Shown here one piece after another: positions 1 through 7,416 of a DNA stretch of 64,000 bases; position 1 is the stretch's first letter; each line of letters opens with the position of its first letter. This DNA comes from Bradyrhizobium sp. CCBAU 51627 (lineage in GTDB: Bacteria > Pseudomonadota > Alphaproteobacteria > Rhizobiales > Xanthobacteraceae), in NCBI RefSeq assembly GCF_028128765.1, contig NZ_LBJG01000086.1:62001-126000 (forward strand). The letters run 5' to 3'. Under the pieces are notes generated by a model, which saw only the letters and a list, made by a program, of their open reading frames with translations, did not search any database and was not told the origin of the DNA. The position numbers were made by a program, and so were the translations under genes.

Positions 1-1272
1 CTGCTCGCTGATCGACTTTCCACCGTTCCGCGAGACGTGGGGCGGTTTCTACTGGCCGAAGGTGGCGCGGTGGCTGGACTCGGACAACGAGGTGAGAACA
101 GATGAGCGGGTCGCCCCCTCACCAGACGTCCAGGACGAAGAGCCCTTCCGACATGCCCCGCCGCGGAGAAAGGCGGGTTCAAGATCGGCCGCAACAATCT
201 GGGATACTGGCTGGCCAACCAGGTCACCCGCGACCCCATGGGGTTTCCCGACACCTGCATTCCGTTGCCACCGGGCGCGACTGACGAAGAGATCGGGGAG
301 CTATGTCGCGGCTACACGGCGCAACTGCGGGCACACATCGAGGCCGAGAAGAAGAAGCTCGCGACGGACGAGCCTTCACTGACCAAGACCCGCTACGACG
401 GGACGATCAAGACGGCGTGCCAGATCTACCAGGAGCACCCGAACTCCCCGTTCAACTACAACATCAGCCACACGACGCGCCGAGGATATCTGGCGGACCT
501 CAAGGTCATCATCGAGAGCGTGGGGCATCGTCGCGTCAAGAACGTCACCGTGCTGGACTGTCAGGCCTTCTATCGGGAGTGGCGCAAGGGCGCGGAGTAT
601 GTCGACGAGGACGGCGAGCGCTGGCGAGGGCCGGACAATACAATCGCGATGCTGCGAACCGTGATCCGCTTCATGGCTGCGCTGCGCCATGCCGACTGCA
701 AGCTCCTGGCCGAGGAAGGTGCAGTTCGAGCGCGAGGGCGCGCGCGAGCAGGAGCGGACCTATCAGCACGTTCGCGACTTCCTTCGTGCCGCGCGCGACC
801 TGGCCGCCAAGGACTTCATCCCGCGCGATCGCGCGCTCTATATGTCGATCGGCGTTGCCGCGCAGTTCCAGCTGATGCTGCGCCAGGGCGACATCATCGG
901 CAAATGGTCGCCACGCAAGGCCGATGCGAAATTTCCGACCGGCATCGAGATCTTGCACGTGGAGAACGAGACCTGGGCGGGCTTCTTCACCTGGGAGAAG
1001 GTGCCGGGCTGGCGCTGGCGAACGCGCACGTCCAAGTCGAAGTATCGTGCAGCGGCCGAGTTCGACCTGCAGATCTACGACCTGCTCTATCCGCTGCTCG
1101 AACATCCTTGAGCTGCTGCAGAAGCTGAGCGGCGGCAAGCTCTACCGCGAGGTCATGGAAGATGCGCAGGCCGCGCTCGCCGCGGCCGAGCGCGCACGAA
1201 CAACGTAAGAACCGCGTGTCAGAATCACGTCAGAATCACAGGGAAAAAGTTTAGGAGAATCAACGTCGGGAG
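1..1272. mobile_element. Decayed end of an integrative element at tRNA-Pro
   Basis: This stretch holds only broken coding frames, chiefly an integrase-like gene pointing toward the 3' end of tRNA-Pro, which starts at 1273 on the opposite strand. Integrase next to a tRNA 3' end is the usual layout of elements that integrate into tRNA genes, so the body of the element would lie to the left, outside the window. The first 100 bases carry a partial frame (with the motif RETWGGFYWPKVARW) that I do not recognise. Bases 1112-1208 hold a short open frame ending AAAERARTT, possibly a relic of the same gene. No second attachment site is visible. Confidence 0.55.
102..1111 (+). pseudogene. Phage-type integrase, frameshifted and truncated
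   Basis: Protein-like sequence runs through three frames: an N-terminus from the ATG at 102, a second frame from about position 170 (KIGRNNLGYWLANQVTRD, then the SAM-like core-binding region with TRRGYLADLKVI), and a third from about 710 (KVQFEREGAREQERTYQHV) ending at 1111. The order fits the N-terminal and core-binding parts of a large tyrosine recombinase. At least two frameshifts are needed to join it, and the C-terminal catalytic R-H-R-Y region cannot be found, so the product should be inactive. Family assignment is by domain pattern only; no search was run. Confidence 0.6.
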
Positions 1273-1349
1273 TGGTCGGGGCAGCTGGATTCGAACCAAC
1301 GACCTGCAGTACCCAAAACTGCCGCGCTACCAGGCTGCGCTATACCCCG
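1273..1349 (-). tRNA. tRNA-Pro (anticodon UGG)
   Basis: Read on the minus strand the segment begins CGGGGTATAGCGCAGC and ends in the matching acceptor strand CCCCG, followed by A and an encoded CCA, 77 nt in all. The D arm, the anticodon arm with TTTTGGG (anticodon TGG) and the T arm GGTTCGAATCC are all present. The 3' end faces the integrase remnant on the left, marking it as a likely integration target. Confidence 0.95.
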
Positions 1350-1428
1350 AATGTCCGGCGAGCCCTGTCGATACACGCTTCCAAGAGAGCCAGCAAGCGG
1401 CCAGCCCGGGCGGCCAAGTCCGCAGGAC

Positions 1429-1914
1429 CTATTTGTTGCCGAACAGGGGGTGGCCGACCCGATCGCCGACGCGAATGCCGTATTTCTGCGCTGTTCCCGC
1501 CACCACCTCCAGGACGGCCCGGGCAGGCCCTCGTGACGAAATAATCCTGGTCGAGAGCGGCTCGGTATTTTCCGCGATGCGCAGGATCCGGCCGTCGGCG
1601 CGGATGAAGATCATATCGAGCGGGACATAAGTGTTCTTCATCCACATCGACACTTCCTGCTCGGGATTGAAGTCGAACAGCATCCCTTTGCCGTCGGCCA
1701 ATTCCTTGCGGTACATCAGCCCGGTCTGCTTCTCCTCCTCCGTGGTCGCCATTTCCACCGAGAACACCTGTACTCCGTTCCTGGTGACGATCTCGAGCGG
1801 CTGGAAGCCGGCGGCGCGAGCGGGCGCGCCGGCGACCGCGAAACCGACAATGACGAGAACGGCAGCAAGCCAGCCCTGGGCACGGGACCTGGCGGCCTTT
1901 CGATCAAAGCGCAT
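1429..1914 (-). CDS. DUF192 family exported protein
   Basis: 161 residues. An N-terminal hydrophobic stretch (about residues 15-34, ending APARAA) looks like a signal peptide, so the product is probably periplasmic. The rest matches the DUF192 pattern: a QTGLMYRKEL segment, then MWMKNTYVPLDMIFI and a C-terminal VLEVVAGTAQKYGIRVGDRV. The biochemical role of this family is unknown. The start at 1914 was chosen because it places the signal peptide at the N-terminus; the open frame extends upstream without protein-like sequence. It lies downstream of, and in line with, the cold-shock gene. Confidence 0.88.
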   Translation of the reverse strand: MRFDRKAARSRAQGWLAAVLVIVGFAVAGAPARAAGFQPLEIVTRNGVQVFSVEMATTEEEKQTGLMYRKELADGKGMLFDFNPEQEVSMWMKNTYVPLDMIFIRADGRILRIAENTEPLSTRIISSRGPARAVLEVVAGTAQKYGIRVGDRVGHPLFGNK

Positions 1915-2066
1915 GGGCGGGAAACTCGGCAGGGAAATTCTGAACGACAGGGATTGGGCCAAACGGCTTCGGATGGCGACATCCTTACGCGGCCACCGTC
2001 CGAAAAGCCAGAAGCGCGCAGGCCAAGCCGCGCGCTTCTGCTCACGAATACGGAAATTTGAAGCCG

Positions 2067-2699
2067 CTAGTGCGACTGGAGCCCCGGCGAACCCGTCTCG
2101 GGATGGATCTCGGCCGCCATCATGCCCTTGGAGCCCGGCCCGAACCGGACCAGCACATACTGGCCTGGCCGCAATTCGGTCATCCCGAAACGACGCAGCG
2201 TTTCCATGTGCACGAAGATGTCGGGGGTGCCCTCTCCGCACGTCAGGAAGCCGAAGCCGCGCAGCCGGTTGAACCATTTGACCTGCGCGCGCTCCAGCCC
2301 GCTGGTCGGTGTGACCGTGACGTGGGTGCGCGGCGGCAGCATCTGCGCGGGATGGATCGCGGTCGACTCGTCCATCGAAACCACGCGGAAGGCCTGATAG
2401 CCCTTGGCGCGCTGGATGCACTCGACGACAATGCGCGCTCCCTCATAGGCGGTCTGGAAGCCGTCGCGCCTCAGCACGGTAACATGCAGGAGCACGTCGG
2501 GCCAGCCATTGTCAGGGACGATGAAGCCGTAGCCCTTTGAGGCGTCGAACCATTTGATGACGCCATGAACCTCGACGAGGTTGGCGCTACCCTCACCTAG
2601 CCCGGTGAAAGGACCGAGCGCATTGTCACGACCGCCGCCGTGTTCGCCTGACACGGGAACTCCCAGTTTCTTGGACTCAAATCCGTCCGACGACCCCAT
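2067..2699 (-). CDS. Cold-shock protein with two CSD domains
   Basis: 210 residues with two cold-shock domains, one near residues 45-110 (GVIKWFDASKGYGFIVPDNG) and one near 135-200 (VKWFNRLRGFGFLTCGEG, then DIFVHMETLRRFG). Both keep the aromatic RNP1-like KGYGFI/RGFGFL core that binds single-stranded nucleic acid. The first domain's RNP2 reads VLLHV instead of the usual VFVH. Tandem CSD proteins of this size are common in Rhizobiales and probably act as RNA chaperones or antiterminators. The second ATG (2699) was preferred; a start 12 codons earlier is possible. Confidence 0.9.
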   Translation of the reverse strand: MGSSDGFESKKLGVPVSGEHGGGRDNALGPFTGLGEGSANLVEVHGVIKWFDASKGYGFIVPDNGWPDVLLHVTVLRRDGFQTAYEGARIVVECIQRAKGYQAFRVVSMDESTAIHPAQMLPPRTHVTVTPTSGLERAQVKWFNRLRGFGFLTCGEGTPDIFVHMETLRRFGMTELRPGQYVLVRFGPGSKGMMAAEIHPETGSPGLQSH

Positions 2700-2898
2700 A
2701 ACCCCGGACCCCACACATGCCATGCAACCCGCCACATTGGCGGCGCTCGAATCACGCGTCTTAAGAGAATCTTCTCACTTCGACGCGACGCGAATCTTTC
2801 GACTCAAAAGATAACACTCCCGGTTGCGACGCATAGACAAAAAAGAGATTCGCCGGAACCTATGAACAGCTTGCACAGCCGCGAATCAAACTAACGCC

Positions 2899-3660
2899 TC
2901 AATTGCCAACAAAGGGTCCGAGCGTTTCGCCGATGTCATGGCGGATGACGAGATCGGCGATGTTGTCCTGCTCGGTCGGCTCGCGATTGATGATCGCCAG
3001 GCGCGCACCGGCCTCCTTCGCCATCATCGGAAAGCCCGCCGCCGGCCACACCACGAGCGAGGAACCGATGGCGATGAAGAGATCGCAAGCCCGTGACAGT
3101 TCGGTCGCACGCTGCATTTCATCTTCCGGCATCGCCTGACCGAATGAGATCGTTGCGGTTTTGACCGGCTCGTCGCATGCGCTGCAGTTCGGCGCGGCGC
3201 CGTCCCGGTCGAACCGGCGCTTCACCCAGTCAAGCTGATAGACCTGCCCGCATCCGATGCAGCGCGCGTAAGTGGTATTGCCATGAAGTTCAATCACGCG
3301 ATCGGGAGCGAAGCCTGAGGCCTGGTGCAGATTGTCGATGTTCTGGGTGATGACCGCGGGGATCTTGCCGGCGCGATGTAACGAAGCCAGCGCGCGATGG
3401 CCGCGGCCGGGCTTCGCTGCGGCGAACACCTCCTGCATCGCAAAACGGCGGCGCCAGGATTCGTCGCGGGCGGACTGGCTGGCGACGAACTCGCCGAACT
3501 CGATCGGGCGATTGCGCGTCCAAATTCCGCCCGGCGAGCGGAAGTCCGGGATGCCGCATTCGGTCGAGATGCCGGCGCCGGTGAACGGCACGATGATCTT
3601 GGCTCTTGCGATCATGTCGCCGAGTCGTTCGACGCCGCTCTGAAGGTCCTCTGCAATCAT
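2899..3660 (-). CDS. cobB: NAD-dependent protein deacylase, sirtuin (Sir2) family
   Basis: 253 residues, the normal length for a bacterial sirtuin. The NAD-binding GAGIS motif is at residues 28-32, TQNIDNLH at about 105-112, the catalytic His in ELHG at 126, and two zinc Cys pairs (CIGC at 134/137, CSAC at 159/162). Sirtuins remove acyl groups from lysines using NAD+; acetyl-CoA synthetase is a classical target. It stands alone, convergent with no close partner. Function is confident at family level; acyl specificity cannot be read. Confidence 0.94.
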   Translation of the reverse strand: MIAEDLQSGVERLGDMIARAKIIVPFTGAGISTECGIPDFRSPGGIWTRNRPIEFGEFVASQSARDESWRRRFAMQEVFAAAKPGRGHRALASLHRAGKIPAVITQNIDNLHQASGFAPDRVIELHGNTTYARCIGCGQVYQLDWVKRRFDRDGAAPNCSACDEPVKTATISFGQAMPEDEMQRATELSRACDLFIAIGSSLVVWPAAGFPMMAKEAGARLAIINREPTEQDNIADLVIRHDIGETLGPFVGN

Positions 3661-3926
3661 GCGCCGCCTCCCGATTTATTTTCGCGCCAGCCGCACACAT
3701 GCAAGCGACAAGATTGTTGACGCTCTTATCCACCGCCGTGCAAGTCGCGAGCGCAATCGGGTGGCAATTTTTTCCGATCTTCCCTTATCACAATCCTGCA
3801 ATGCCTCCTCCCCATTGACGCCCCAATCAGGAGCGCCAATGCATGTGTTAACGCGACTCAACGTGATTGCGGCGGCAGTGCTTGAGTTGGAAGTGCACAC
3901 ATACTCCGGTGTAGTGGGGATTTGAC

Positions 3927-4091
3927 ATGACCGAAGACGAACAACGCAAAATCCGCGAACGCGAAGAGATCGCCGCCCGAGTCGCCGCCTTCCGTGCCAC
4001 CCAGGAAAAATTCAAGCGCGAGCGCGAAGAGTATTTTGTCTCGACGCTCGAGAGCGCCCGCAAGGTGGAACGGCCCTCGCTCTGGCCGTAA
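3927..4091 (+). CDS. Small charged helical protein, unknown function
   Basis: 54 codons, very rich in Glu, Arg and Lys (EDEQRKIREREEIAARVAA), predicted to be one long amphipathic helix. The gene ends immediately before a strong terminator hairpin (4119-4148), which supports it being a real transcription unit. No Shine-Dalgarno of consensus strength is seen (gtggggatttgac before the ATG). I do not recognise the family. Confidence 0.6.
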   Translation: MTEDEQRKIREREEIAARVAAFRATQEKFKREREEYFVSTLESARKVERPSLWP

Positions 4092-4118
4092 GCCATCGCG
4101 CAGACATTTGTGCGCACG

Positions 4119-4148
4119 AAAAAGCCCGGAGCGTCGCTCCGGGCTTTT
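4119..4148. terminator. Bidirectional intrinsic terminator
   Basis: A-run, then GCCCGGAGC, a TC-centred loop, GCTCCGGGC and a T-run: a perfect GC-rich stem flanked by A and T tracts so it can act on both strands. It separates the small + strand gene ending at 4091 from the convergent minus-strand gene ending at 4163. Confidence 0.85.
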
Positions 4149-4162
4149 CGATTCGTCGCCCG

Positions 4163-4447
4163 TTACCAGTAGTGGCGATAGTAATAGTGGTGCCGGTAAT
4201 AGGGGCGGTAATAGACATACGGGCCAGGGCCGTAGTCATCGTAGTACACGGGGCCGCCGTAATAGTCATACGGACCGTAATAGCCGTACGGATGGGACGC
4301 CGCGACCGCGCCCGCAGTGATCGCGCCGGCGGCCAGACCGAACGCCAGGCCCGGCCCAATGCCTCGCGCCGCCGCAGGTGCCGGTGCCGCGACCGCGGTC
4401 ACGCCGACAGCCGCAACGGTCGCCAGAACTGCGAGTGTCTTCCTCAT
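4163..4447 (-). CDS. Small exported Tyr/Gly-rich protein
   Basis: 94 residues. The N-terminus (MRKTLAVLATVAAVGVTAV, ending APAAARG) is a signal peptide; a Gly/Ala-rich glycine-zipper-like segment follows (about 29-52), then a low-complexity tail made almost wholly of Tyr, Gly, Pro, His and Arg (YYRPYYRHHYYYRHYW at the C-terminus). A clear AAGGAGG ribosome site precedes the ATG. Such Tyr-rich secreted proteins are common in Bradyrhizobium; no function is established. Confidence 0.82.
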   Translation of the reverse strand: MRKTLAVLATVAAVGVTAVAAPAPAAARGIGPGLAFGLAAGAITAGAVAASHPYGYYGPYDYYGGPVYYDDYGPGPYVYYRPYYRHHYYYRHYW

Positions 4448-4727
4448 GATTTCCTCCTTCGCGTTTCGCGGGGACAACGCAGACTCTCCGCAATGGTTCG
4501 CGTCGCCCGGAACTGCACTGCGCAGAAAAAATCTCACCAGCGAGGAACAATGCCCGGAAACGCGGATTGGACTTCCAAGTGCGGGAGCCTCCGCCCTCCG
4601 GCTCGAGGCGACAGCACGAAGCCCCGTCAGCATCTCCGCGGTGCTGGCGGGGTTTTCAGTTTGGAACGACAAAAATGGCAGCAGACATGCATCGCTGCCA
4701 AACGGGGCGGAGGTCGAGGAGGAGAGA

Positions 4728-4958
4728 GTGCCGATATCCGCTTTGCTGGCCCGCATTCGCAGGCTTGTTCCCAAGAAGAATGCGCGACATTACGACGAGA
4801 TCGTCCGCAGTTTCGGTGTCGGCGCGCTGCGCCCGCCGCCGTCTCCGATGAGCGACGGCGAGCTCGCCCGTGCCATCGCCGAGTTCCTCAAGGACTCGCC
4901 CTCGACGGAATCGGTTGCAGCGCTGGGCCGGCGGCTCGATCCCACCTCGCCGCTCTAA
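4728..4958 (+). CDS. Small protein of unknown function
   Basis: 76 residues from a GTG start with a strong GAGGAGGAG ribosome site five bases upstream, which is why this internal start was chosen over earlier in-frame codons. The product reads as a soluble helical protein (RIRRLVPKKNARHYDEIV, later MSDGELARAIAEFLKD) with no signal peptide or membrane span. Not recognised. Confidence 0.65.
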   Translation: MPISALLARIRRLVPKKNARHYDEIVRSFGVGALRPPPSPMSDGELARAIAEFLKDSPSTESVAALGRRLDPTSPL

Positions 4959-5032
4959 CTCGCGATTCTTTTTCAGAGGGGAACAAGCATCTCTCGCGCG
5001 CGTTGCAGCCGTTCTACGAGAAGAGGCTTGTC

Positions 5033-5158
5033 ATGCCCGCTTGGCTCGAAGTCCTGCTCAACCTGTCTGGCTATGCCGGCTTCGTGGCGCTGGCGACCAG
5101 CGGCGTCGCGTGCCCGCGCGAGCCCGACGACGACGAGGTCTACGGCAGCAAGCGCTAG
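5033..5158 (+). CDS. Very small protein with one hydrophobic segment
   Basis: 41 codons from the ATG at 5033. Residues 4-24 are hydrophobic (LEVLLNLSGYAGFVALATSG), followed by a short acidic tail with PREPDDDEV. Upstream AGAAGAGGCTTGTC could serve as a ribosome site. It lies 75 bases after the preceding small gene and could be cotranscribed. Coding status rests on composition and spacing only. Confidence 0.45.
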   Translation: MPAWLEVLLNLSGYAGFVALATSGVACPREPDDDEVYGSKR

Positions 5159-5224
5159 TGCGCGCGCGCCAGCTTGGTTGATCTTGTTTGTTCCGAATTC
5201 GCTTTGTTCCGGCTTCGCCGCCGT

Positions 5225-5243
5225 TTCGTTCGCGAAGAACGAA
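5225..5243. promoter_or_regulatory. Operator-like palindrome, copy 1
   Basis: TTCGTTC-N5-GAACGAA, perfect 7-bp arms, followed by TCGGACTC. An almost identical site with the same spacer length lies at 5441-5459. The surrounding 5159-5544 region holds no convincing gene. Confidence 0.5.
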
Positions 5244-5440
5244 TCGGACTCCCCGAAATCAGCATGCGGCACGTCTTAACAAATCGTTCGCATGCAAATG
5301 AGAGACAGAACCGCCGCAAGCATCGATCGCGGCCGCTACAACAACGACACCATCACGCAAAGTATCGCGCTGACTGGTTTTGAGACACCCCCTCGGACGA
5401 AATTCTGAAGAGGAGCGAGCTGTTCTGCATCCGACTCCAT

Positions 5441-5459
5441 TTCGTTCTCCGAGAACGAA
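5441..5459. promoter_or_regulatory. Operator-like palindrome, copy 2
   Basis: TTCGTTCTC-C-GAGAACGAA, a 9-bp-arm palindrome that contains the same TTCGTTC-N5-GAACGAA core as 5225-5243, again followed by TCGGATTC. The match of arms, spacer and right flank between the two copies suggests a protein-binding site or a repeated element. The binding factor is unknown. Confidence 0.5.
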
Positions 5460-5544
5460 TCGGATTCGAACAATCAGCACGACGCCGTTCCTAACGATCG
5501 ATGAAGCGGCGCGCCGTTACGCCGTCGCCTCAAGTCTTGAACGC

Positions 5545-5685
5545 TCAAGCTGCAGCGCGCCTGGCGTTGCTCTTCTCGGAGAAGCATTCCAGGATCTGAA
5601 TGCGGAGCTCCTCTGCGGCCGGGCCCTCGACTTTCCGAAGTTGATTCCAGAGCCGGATCACTTCGCGCTGTTTCTCGATGGTCAT
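5545..5685 (-). CDS. 46-residue protein downstream of a LexA box
   Basis: 46 residues, mostly a predicted amphipathic helix (MTIEKQREVIRLWNQLRKVE and on through EELRIQILECF) with a basic Ala/Arg tail. GGAGGTGACTC directly precedes the ATG, one of the best ribosome sites in the window. A GAAC-N7-GAAC site matching the alphaproteobacterial LexA box is centred about 37 bases upstream, so damage-inducible expression is a reasonable inference. No family recognised. Confidence 0.68.
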   Translation of the reverse strand: MTIEKQREVIRLWNQLRKVEGPAAEELRIQILECFSEKSNARRAAA

Positions 5686-5714
5686 GAGTCACCTCCAAAG
5701 CGGATGACTCACTA

Positions 5715-5729
5715 GAACAAACTGAGAAC
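5715..5729 (-). promoter_or_regulatory. LexA box (GAAC-N7-GAAC)
   Basis: GAACAAACTGAGAAC on the plus strand, which reads GTTC-N7-GTTC on the minus strand, the direct-repeat operator known for LexA of alphaproteobacteria. It lies 30 bases upstream of the start of the 46-residue minus-strand gene. Confidence 0.6.
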
Positions 5730-5951
5730 AAAAAGTCCAGCCTCTCGCACCGGATTTCCCCTGCTCGTGGCGTTGAACCTTTTCGGCACGCCATTGACCC
5801 ATCGAGGTTGGGGATTTCAGCAGTCGATACGGCAGCGCCGCGAGCGACGAACATGGTCCGTCACCGCGCGGTTGCCTTTTGGATTTTCAACCTTACGTTA
5901 GAGCTACTGCTGACGGCCAGGCGCTGAAATCCCATCGCCGTCAGCTAGAGA

Positions 5952-5981
5952 GCCCCGTGCGCAAGCGCGGGGTTTTCTTTT
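5952..5981 (+). terminator. Intrinsic terminator
   Basis: CCCCGTGC-GCAA-GCGCGGGG forms an 8-bp stem with one G-U pair and a GCAA tetraloop, followed by TTTTCTTTT. The U tract is on the plus strand. No clear plus-strand gene ends immediately before it; the rest of 5730-6028 shows no convincing gene. Confidence 0.75.
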
Positions 5982-6028
5982 GGGAGACCGTGCTGCTGGA
6001 GCCGCGCAGACGGCGCGCGACGGCCGGA

Positions 6029-6325
6029 TCAGACGGCGTCCTTGGCCACCTTCAGCGGCGAGGCCTTGACCGACTTGCTCGCCGGCTTCGCCGCGAACTG
6101 CATCGGCTCCTTGGTGAAAGGGTTGATGCCCATGCGGGCCTCGGTCGCGGGCTTGTTGACCACCGACATTTTCACGAAGCCGGGAATGACGAACTCACCG
6201 GACTCGTTGAGCTCCTTGTAACCGACCGTCGCCATGTACTCGATGACCGACTTCACATCGTTCTTCGCAAGCTGCGTGCCTTCCGCAATTGCATCAATCA
6301 ACTGGGTCTTGGTCATCTTCGCCAT
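6029..6325 (-). CDS. HU family DNA-binding protein
   Basis: 98 residues. The whole length fits the HU/IHF fold: TKTQLIDAIAEGTQLAKNDVKS forms the N-terminal helices and the arm region carries PGFVKMSVVNKPATEARMG and INPFTKEP. Residues RMGINPFTKEP follow the RxGRNPxTGE signature with Met and Lys substitutions. A basic Lys/Ala tail (AAKPASKSVKASPLKVAKDAV) extends past the usual end. It should bind and bend DNA non-specifically as a nucleoid protein. Single gene, ATG start. Confidence 0.93.
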   Translation of the reverse strand: MAKMTKTQLIDAIAEGTQLAKNDVKSVIEYMATVGYKELNESGEFVIPGFVKMSVVNKPATEARMGINPFTKEPMQFAAKPASKSVKASPLKVAKDAV

Positions 6326-6515
6326 GTCTGGATTTCCTCTGAATTGGGTGCGCGCGAGCCGCGGTGTAGCTTTGTCCGGGAAGCGGTAAAACTACGCGGG
6401 CAGCGCGTCGGTTCAGGCCGGTGGCCATGAAGCAGCCGGGCTTAGAACCCATTGAGGCCGAAAACGCAAGCAGCAGTTCGACGTGAGTTCCGTCATGTCT
6501 GGCTAATTCCTGGCG

Positions 6516-7322
6516 CTATTTCTCCTGGGCCATACTGGCGAGATATCTGGCTGGCGGCTTGCCCAGCGCCTTCCTGAACATCGTGATGAAGGCCGTGACC
6601 GATTCATAGCCGAGATCGGCGGAGACCTGCTGCACGCTCGCCCCCGAGGCGAGCTCGCGGATCGCGACGATCAGATGCAATTGCTGACGCCAACGTCCAA
6701 ACGTCAGGCCGGTCTCCCTGACGACGAGGCGTGCAAGGCTGCTTTCGCTGAGCGCGACGTGATCGGCCCATTGCGCCAGCGTGCGGCGGTCGGCGGGATT
6801 GTCCGCCAGCGCGGCCGCGATGCGCTTGACGCGCGGCTCGCGCGAGAGCGGCAGATGCAATTGCTGCACGGGCATGCGCGGCAACTCGCCGAGCAGCACG
6901 CCGATCAGGCGCTCCCGCCTTGCCTCGTCATGCTGTGCGCCGTCGGACAGCTCGACGATCAACTCGCGCAGCAGGGGCGAGATCGAGATGGTGCAGCAGC
7001 GATCCGGCAGATCGACCAGGTCCGCCTCGATGTAGACGAAGAACAGCCGCGCATTCGCAGTCGCACGATTGCTGTGCGGCATGCCGGAGGGGATCCAGAC
7101 CGCGCAATGCGGCGGCACCATCCACAGGCCGCTGGGAACGCGACACGTCACGCCGCCTCCGAGCGAGGCCACGAGCTGTCCCTTGCGGTGGCTGTGCTCG
7201 GGTACCTCCCCTTTGGTCCCGTCGGCATCGACACGCACGGCAATGATAGGCGCGGACCGGTCGTCCACATCCAGGTCGAGCCAGGGATAACGAAGAGGGT
7301 ATCGGAGCTTTTGCCTGATCAT
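6516..7322 (-). CDS. AraC family transcriptional regulator
   Basis: 268 residues: an N-terminal cupin-like sensor (EHSHRKGQ near residues 42-49, PSGMPH near 78-83) and a C-terminal double helix-turn-helix from about residue 165 (LAQWADHVALSESSLARLV, then SVQQVSADLGYESVTAFI and FRKALGKPPARYL). It is divergent from the esterase gene, 94 bases away, and AraC regulators commonly control such a divergent neighbour. The ligand is not evident. Confidence 0.9.
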   Translation of the reverse strand: MIRQKLRYPLRYPWLDLDVDDRSAPIIAVRVDADGTKGEVPEHSHRKGQLVASLGGGVTCRVPSGLWMVPPHCAVWIPSGMPHSNRATANARLFFVYIEADLVDLPDRCCTISISPLLRELIVELSDGAQHDEARRERLIGVLLGELPRMPVQQLHLPLSREPRVKRIAAALADNPADRRTLAQWADHVALSESSLARLVVRETGLTFGRWRQQLHLIVAIRELASGASVQQVSADLGYESVTAFITMFRKALGKPPARYLASMAQEK

Positions 7323-7416
7323 TGATCGTTTTTAGCTATCGATTGGAATTATATGCGAATTCATCGCGCGGCAAAGTCGCTAGTTTTTCAGTCGCCCCAA
7401 CCAAGGAGATGCGACC

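Noticed and set aside
5852..5929. 24-codon plus-strand frame starting MVRHRAVAFW
   Set aside because: No ribosome site, no recognisable features; likely chance.
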